Below are positions 5,968-8,205 of a DNA stretch of 8,205 nucleotides, piece by piece (within the stretch, counting starts at the first letter, position 1; every line of letters starts with the position of its first letter). The DNA is from Planctomycetaceae bacterium. Its GTDB lineage: Bacteria; Planctomycetota; Planctomycetia; Planctomycetales; Planctomycetaceae. The stretch spans positions 2,881-11,085 of the forward strand of contig DOCI01000036.1 of NCBI GenBank assembly GCA_003503535.1. Reading direction: 5' to 3'. The notes beneath the pieces were generated by a model. The model searched no databases, was not told where the DNA came from, and saw only the letters and a program-made list of their open reading frames with translations. The translations under genes and the position numbers were made by a program.

Positions 5968-7791
5968 CTACTCAGCTGGCGGCTCACTTGCCTTAGGCGT
6001 ATCCATACGTACCTGTGTTCCCGAGATTAAATCGTGAAGTGTTTTGCGATCTGGCCGGAAACAGGCGATCAAATTTCCGATCCCGGCTGTGAGGAAGCAA
6101 CTTATAAACCAGAAGGAAAGAAAACGAATTACGGCTTGCCCCGTTGTGATTGGTTGACACCGTTCATCCTCGGCAACAAACAGTTTCATGGCTCCTTTGC
6201 CGGGAGTTGTCTGTTCGTAACCACTTTCATTTTTGATGAAGTAGAAGGCAAACGCGATGGTTGGCCCAATGGAAGCCACACATAAACTGATGATGTATGC
6301 GGTCAATGACTCGAAATCGGCGTCAAATGAAGTCGCCACATAATAAATCATTCCGAGAACAGTACCGTTTAATGCCATCAGTGCCAGCACATCGATTACA
6401 TATGCCAGGCTTCGCATTCCAATAGGTGCAATCACAGTTGTTTTGCGATTGCGGATTTTGTCGTTGCCATCTTGTTTCTTGACATATGTCAGCTCCTTCT
6501 TGGAACCGATCAGATTCAATCCTTTTCGGAGATTGGCAGTGAACAATCCGTTGGCTCGTGCGGTTACAACACTGGAAAAACCAATCAGAAAACAGCAGAG
6601 AATTCCAATGACAATGGGAAGAATCAGAGCTGTGTAGTTTTCGGATTCCAAATCTTCCTTTTGAGCAATTGCGCCCCATTTGTCCTGGGCTGCAGCTTTA
6701 CGATCATCCATCCCTGAGGATTCGGCAAGTTTTATTTCCACTTTGGCTCGATGCAATTGTGCATGCTCCTCATGCACTTTCATAAACTGCTCAAACTTCT
6801 GTCCTCCGACAAAATAAACGCCAGCAATCCCGCCAATCACAGGTAAGTTCACGGCCAGAAACAGCAATGCCCACATCAGCCCAGGTACGAACGTTAGCCG
6901 AAGTGTTTTGGCAACTTTGGGAAAGATCCAACCTTGGGATTCCACGGGCATCGCCAGGTGAGACATCGCTTGCGGAGTGAAAATGAGAATCGAGATCCAA
7001 CCCAGGCTAATACCGATTGCTGGCCCGATGCCTATTCCCATTGAATCCAACAGAATTCCCAGACCGCCAAAGACAATCCAGAATGGTAATCCATAAATAA
7101 AAACCCAGAACACAAATTTGATTCCGCTCATGCCGCACAAGGCAAAATCGAAGCGAATCTTTTTGATGGTGTCTTTTTTCTCCATCGAAAGTTGCACGAT
7201 TTCGAGATGCTGAACCAGCAACCATCCCAACGGTATCATCGTGGTGACCGTTGTCAGGAGTGCCCAGAAACCAAATGGTGGACCAGTGGCCACCCATGTC
7301 AGCCAATAGCCGCAGAAGCAGGAAAGAACAAAGTAGAAAGCAAGAATCCATCCGGTCTTCATCACCTGTTTGAAATTCGACTTCGTAAACGCAAACGGCT
7401 CTTTCCAGAGGCTCGCGTAATACGATTTTGGATCGATTCCTTTCGCTGCCATCTTCGAGCGACGGCGACCGGCTGTGGTCAATTGTTCGGGATCGAAGCC
7501 ACATTCCGGACAGGTCGTTTCCTCAGGTGGAATTTGTGCAGCACATTTCTGACAGAGGACCACACCGGCTGCTTCAGCATTTCCCAAATCGATATTCTCA
7601 AGAAATGCATTGCTGTCCTCTGACGTCGGCTCTTTCGTTTTTTTGCGACGTGAAGAGGAAGGACTTTTCTCGGAACCGTCAGGAATTCTGACCTTCTTGC
7701 TGCAATTCGGGCAACGGACCCCTTTTCCAGCTGCGGCATCAGGAGCTTTGATTCCGTGACCGCAATCAGGACAGCGAAACTTTATCGACAT
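5968..7791 (-). CDS. Zinc-ribbon and RDD-domain multipass membrane protein
   Basis: The 607-residue protein begins with a CxxC...CxxC zinc ribbon (CPDCGHGIKAPDAAAGKGVRC and CPNC, residues 7-30) of the MJ0042-like type frequent in Planctomycetes. A Ser/Lys-rich linker and a second ribbon follow (CQKC at 80-83, CPEC at 94-97). About six hydrophobic segments lie at roughly 147-169, 175-197, 224-248, 254-276, 300-328 and 387-410, with a charged stretch at 331-385 between the last two. The C-terminal RDD domain (about 453-597) has three helices and family hallmarks: RSLAYVIDVLAL, TTPGKGAMKLFV (about 528-539) and RPDRKTLHDLISGTQV (579-594). RDD proteins are poorly characterised; some are linked to ion transport. 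Both ribbons probably face the cytoplasm. AAGG at 7799-7802, seven bases before the ATG, supports the start. It appears to be a single-gene unit ending at the terminator at 5715-5751. No substrate can be named. Confidence 0.9.
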   Translation of the reverse strand: MSIKFRCPDCGHGIKAPDAAAGKGVRCPNCSKKVRIPDGSEKSPSSSRRKKTKEPTSEDSNAFLENIDLGNAEAAGVVLCQKCAAQIPPEETTCPECGFDPEQLTTAGRRRSKMAAKGIDPKSYYASLWKEPFAFTKSNFKQVMKTGWILAFYFVLSCFCGYWLTWVATGPPFGFWALLTTVTTMIPLGWLLVQHLEIVQLSMEKKDTIKKIRFDFALCGMSGIKFVFWVFIYGLPFWIVFGGLGILLDSMGIGIGPAIGISLGWISILIFTPQAMSHLAMPVESQGWIFPKVAKTLRLTFVPGLMWALLFLAVNLPVIGGIAGVYFVGGQKFEQFMKVHEEHAQLHRAKVEIKLAESSGMDDRKAAAQDKWGAIAQKEDLESENYTALILPIVIGILCCFLIGFSSVVTARANGLFTANLRKGLNLIGSKKELTYVKKQDGNDKIRNRKTTVIAPIGMRSLAYVIDVLALMALNGTVLGMIYYVATSFDADFESLTAYIISLCVASIGPTIAFAFYFIKNESGYEQTTPGKGAMKLFVAEDERCQPITTGQAVIRFLSFWFISCFLTAGIGNLIACFRPDRKTLHDLISGTQVRMDTPKASEPPAE

Positions 7792-7812
7792 GAACTGGCC
7801 TTAACGTCTATC

Positions 7813-7855
7813 AATCGAAGTGAGTTTGATTTCCAGTGTGAAATGAACTTCGATT
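7813..7855. promoter_or_regulatory. 9-bp perfect inverted repeat before the RDD gene, operator-like
   Basis: AATCGAAGT (7813-7821) and ACTTCGATT (7847-7855) form a perfect 9-bp inverted repeat with a 25-base spacer. The distal arm overlaps three bases of the candidate -10 box (7853-7858), so the repeat straddles the expected transcription start and ends 21 bases before the ATG. That placement fits a repressor binding site better than a leader hairpin, because the distal arm would not be fully transcribed. No regulator gene is visible nearby. Confidence 0.4.
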
Positions 7856-7881
7856 ATTCAGTCTTGGCGTACGAAACGCAA
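7853..7881 (-). promoter_or_regulatory. Candidate promoter for the RDD gene
   Basis: On the minus strand TTGCGT (7881-7876) is followed after exactly 17 bases by AATAAT (7858-7853), which matches five of six -10 positions; the -35 matches three of six. Transcription would begin about 55 bases before the RDD start. A second inverted pair, ACGCAAC (7876-7882) and GTTGCGT (7896-7902), overlaps the -35 box and could be a further binding site. Confidence 0.4.
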
Positions 7882-7977
7882 CGAAAGACGTAGATGTTGC
7901 GTGATTCTGTGAGAAAACAACAGGAAATTGGAATGATTCCAAGGTCGGATTCTATAGATTCATACAGGGCAAAACAT

Positions 7978-8045
7978 TCTGGGGGCTTCGCTACGCTTCA
8001 ACTCCAGCCCACCATCATTTTAACCCGAAGCGTCAGCGAGGGGAC
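7978..8045. repeat. Planctomycete-type intergenic repeat encoding 'LTRSVSEG' in translation
   Basis: The segment starts TCTGGGGGCTTCGCTACG and runs to AACCCGAAGCGTCAGCGAGG. TCGCTACGCTTC (7988-7999) pairs with GAAGCGTCAGCGA (8027-8039) through a 12-bp stem with one bulged base and a 27-base loop, so the unit is palindromic. Read in one plus-strand frame the right half gives LTRSVSEG, a string I recall from many spurious planctomycete ORFs; this is memory, not a search. A second copy of its first 18 bases occurs at 8188-8205 with one difference. Confidence 0.7.
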
Positions 8046-8109
8046 GGCATACAATCAACTCGGCGGTCAAACTCAACTCTTTAAAGTTTAATGTCACCTC
8101 TTGCAAAAG

Positions 8110-8142
8110 CAGGTCAGCGAGGTCTTGAATCTCGGCGACCTG
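8110..8142. other. Hairpin of unknown role
   Basis: CAGGTC (8110-8115) pairs with GACCTG (8137-8142), and CGAG (8118-8121) with CTCG (8131-8134). Only a two-by-two internal mismatch separates the stems, and the loop has 9 bases. No T-run follows on either strand, so it is not a clear terminator. It lies between the two copies of the CTGGGGGCTTCGCT repeat and may be part of the same repeat cluster. Confidence 0.45.
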
Positions 8143-8187
8143 GGTGGCTGTGGGTCGAACGAACTAAGCCCTCAGAACACTCGATCA

Positions 8188-8205
8188 TCTGGGGGCTTCG
8201 CTTCG
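8188..8205. repeat. Second, truncated copy of the TCTGGGGGCTTCGCT repeat
   Basis: These 18 bases match 7978-7995 at 17 positions, in the same orientation and 210 bases away. The window ends inside the copy, so whether the whole palindromic unit is repeated cannot be seen. Confidence 0.65.

Larger units (their letters stand above)
7792..8205. other. Non-coding right edge with promoter signals and repeats
   Basis: I found no credible gene in these 414 bases. The part nearest the RDD gene (7792-7902) carries a promoter candidate and two inverted repeats. The rest (about 7978-8205) holds dispersed-repeat sequence and a hairpin, listed separately. A possible 65-residue plus-strand reading frame at 7894-8091 runs through the repeat and is not supported as a gene. 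Confidence 0.7.

Noticed and set aside
7007..7504. 165-residue minus-strand frame inside the RDD gene
   Set aside because: It is a frame shadow of the zinc-ribbon/RDD gene, whose own frame shows ribbons, membrane segments and an RDD domain.
7894..8091. 65-residue plus-strand reading frame containing LTRSVSEG
   Set aside because: It runs through a palindromic intergenic repeat, has no ribosome binding site or domain, and resembles a recurring artefact of planctomycete gene calling.
1..8205. CRISPR array, tRNA or rRNA gene, transposase or toxin-antitoxin pair
   Set aside because: No regularly spaced direct repeats, cloverleaf-like sequence, rRNA-like stretch or transposase motif was seen on either strand by eye.

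Overview
The window looks like chromosome from a planctomycete of moderate G+C content. Three things suggest this. The rod and basal-body proteins are divergent but clearly recognisable. There is a large membrane protein that starts with a CxxC zinc ribbon of the type common in Planctomycetes and ends in an RDD domain. The intergenic repeats, including one whose translation would read LTRSVSEG, match repeats I recall from planctomycete genomes. The assignment is from memory and cannot be narrowed to a genus.

All credible genes lie on the minus strand, so transcription runs from high to low coordinates. The right edge (7792-8205) is non-coding and holds repeats and a candidate promoter. Next comes a 607-residue zinc-ribbon/RDD membrane protein (7791-5968). 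A 441-bp spacer follows, with a 150-bp nested palindromic element (5790-5939), a good intrinsic terminator (5715-5751, minus strand) and a candidate promoter (5642-5671). These separate the RDD gene from the next unit.

That unit is probably one operon. It comprises an 894-residue membrane-anchored TPR protein (5526-2842), a 149-residue FlgN-like protein (2798-2349), flgB (2252-1713), flgC (1660-1259), fliE (1214-906) and the 5' part of fliF (844 to beyond the left edge). FlgB and FlgC are proximal rod proteins. FliE joins the rod to the MS ring, and FliF forms that ring. The order flgB-flgC-fliE-fliF is the conserved early basal-body order. The less usual part is the leading pair, a large TPR protein and a FlgN-like protein. 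A paired palindromic repeat (2278-2345) also sits inside the operon, between the FlgN-like gene and flgB.

I saw no CRISPR array, tRNA, rRNA, transposase or defence system. The most interesting items are the TPR gene leading the flagellar unit, the palindromic repeats, the insertion in FlgB and the promoter/inverted-repeat arrangement before the RDD gene. I found no clear sign of a wholly new system.
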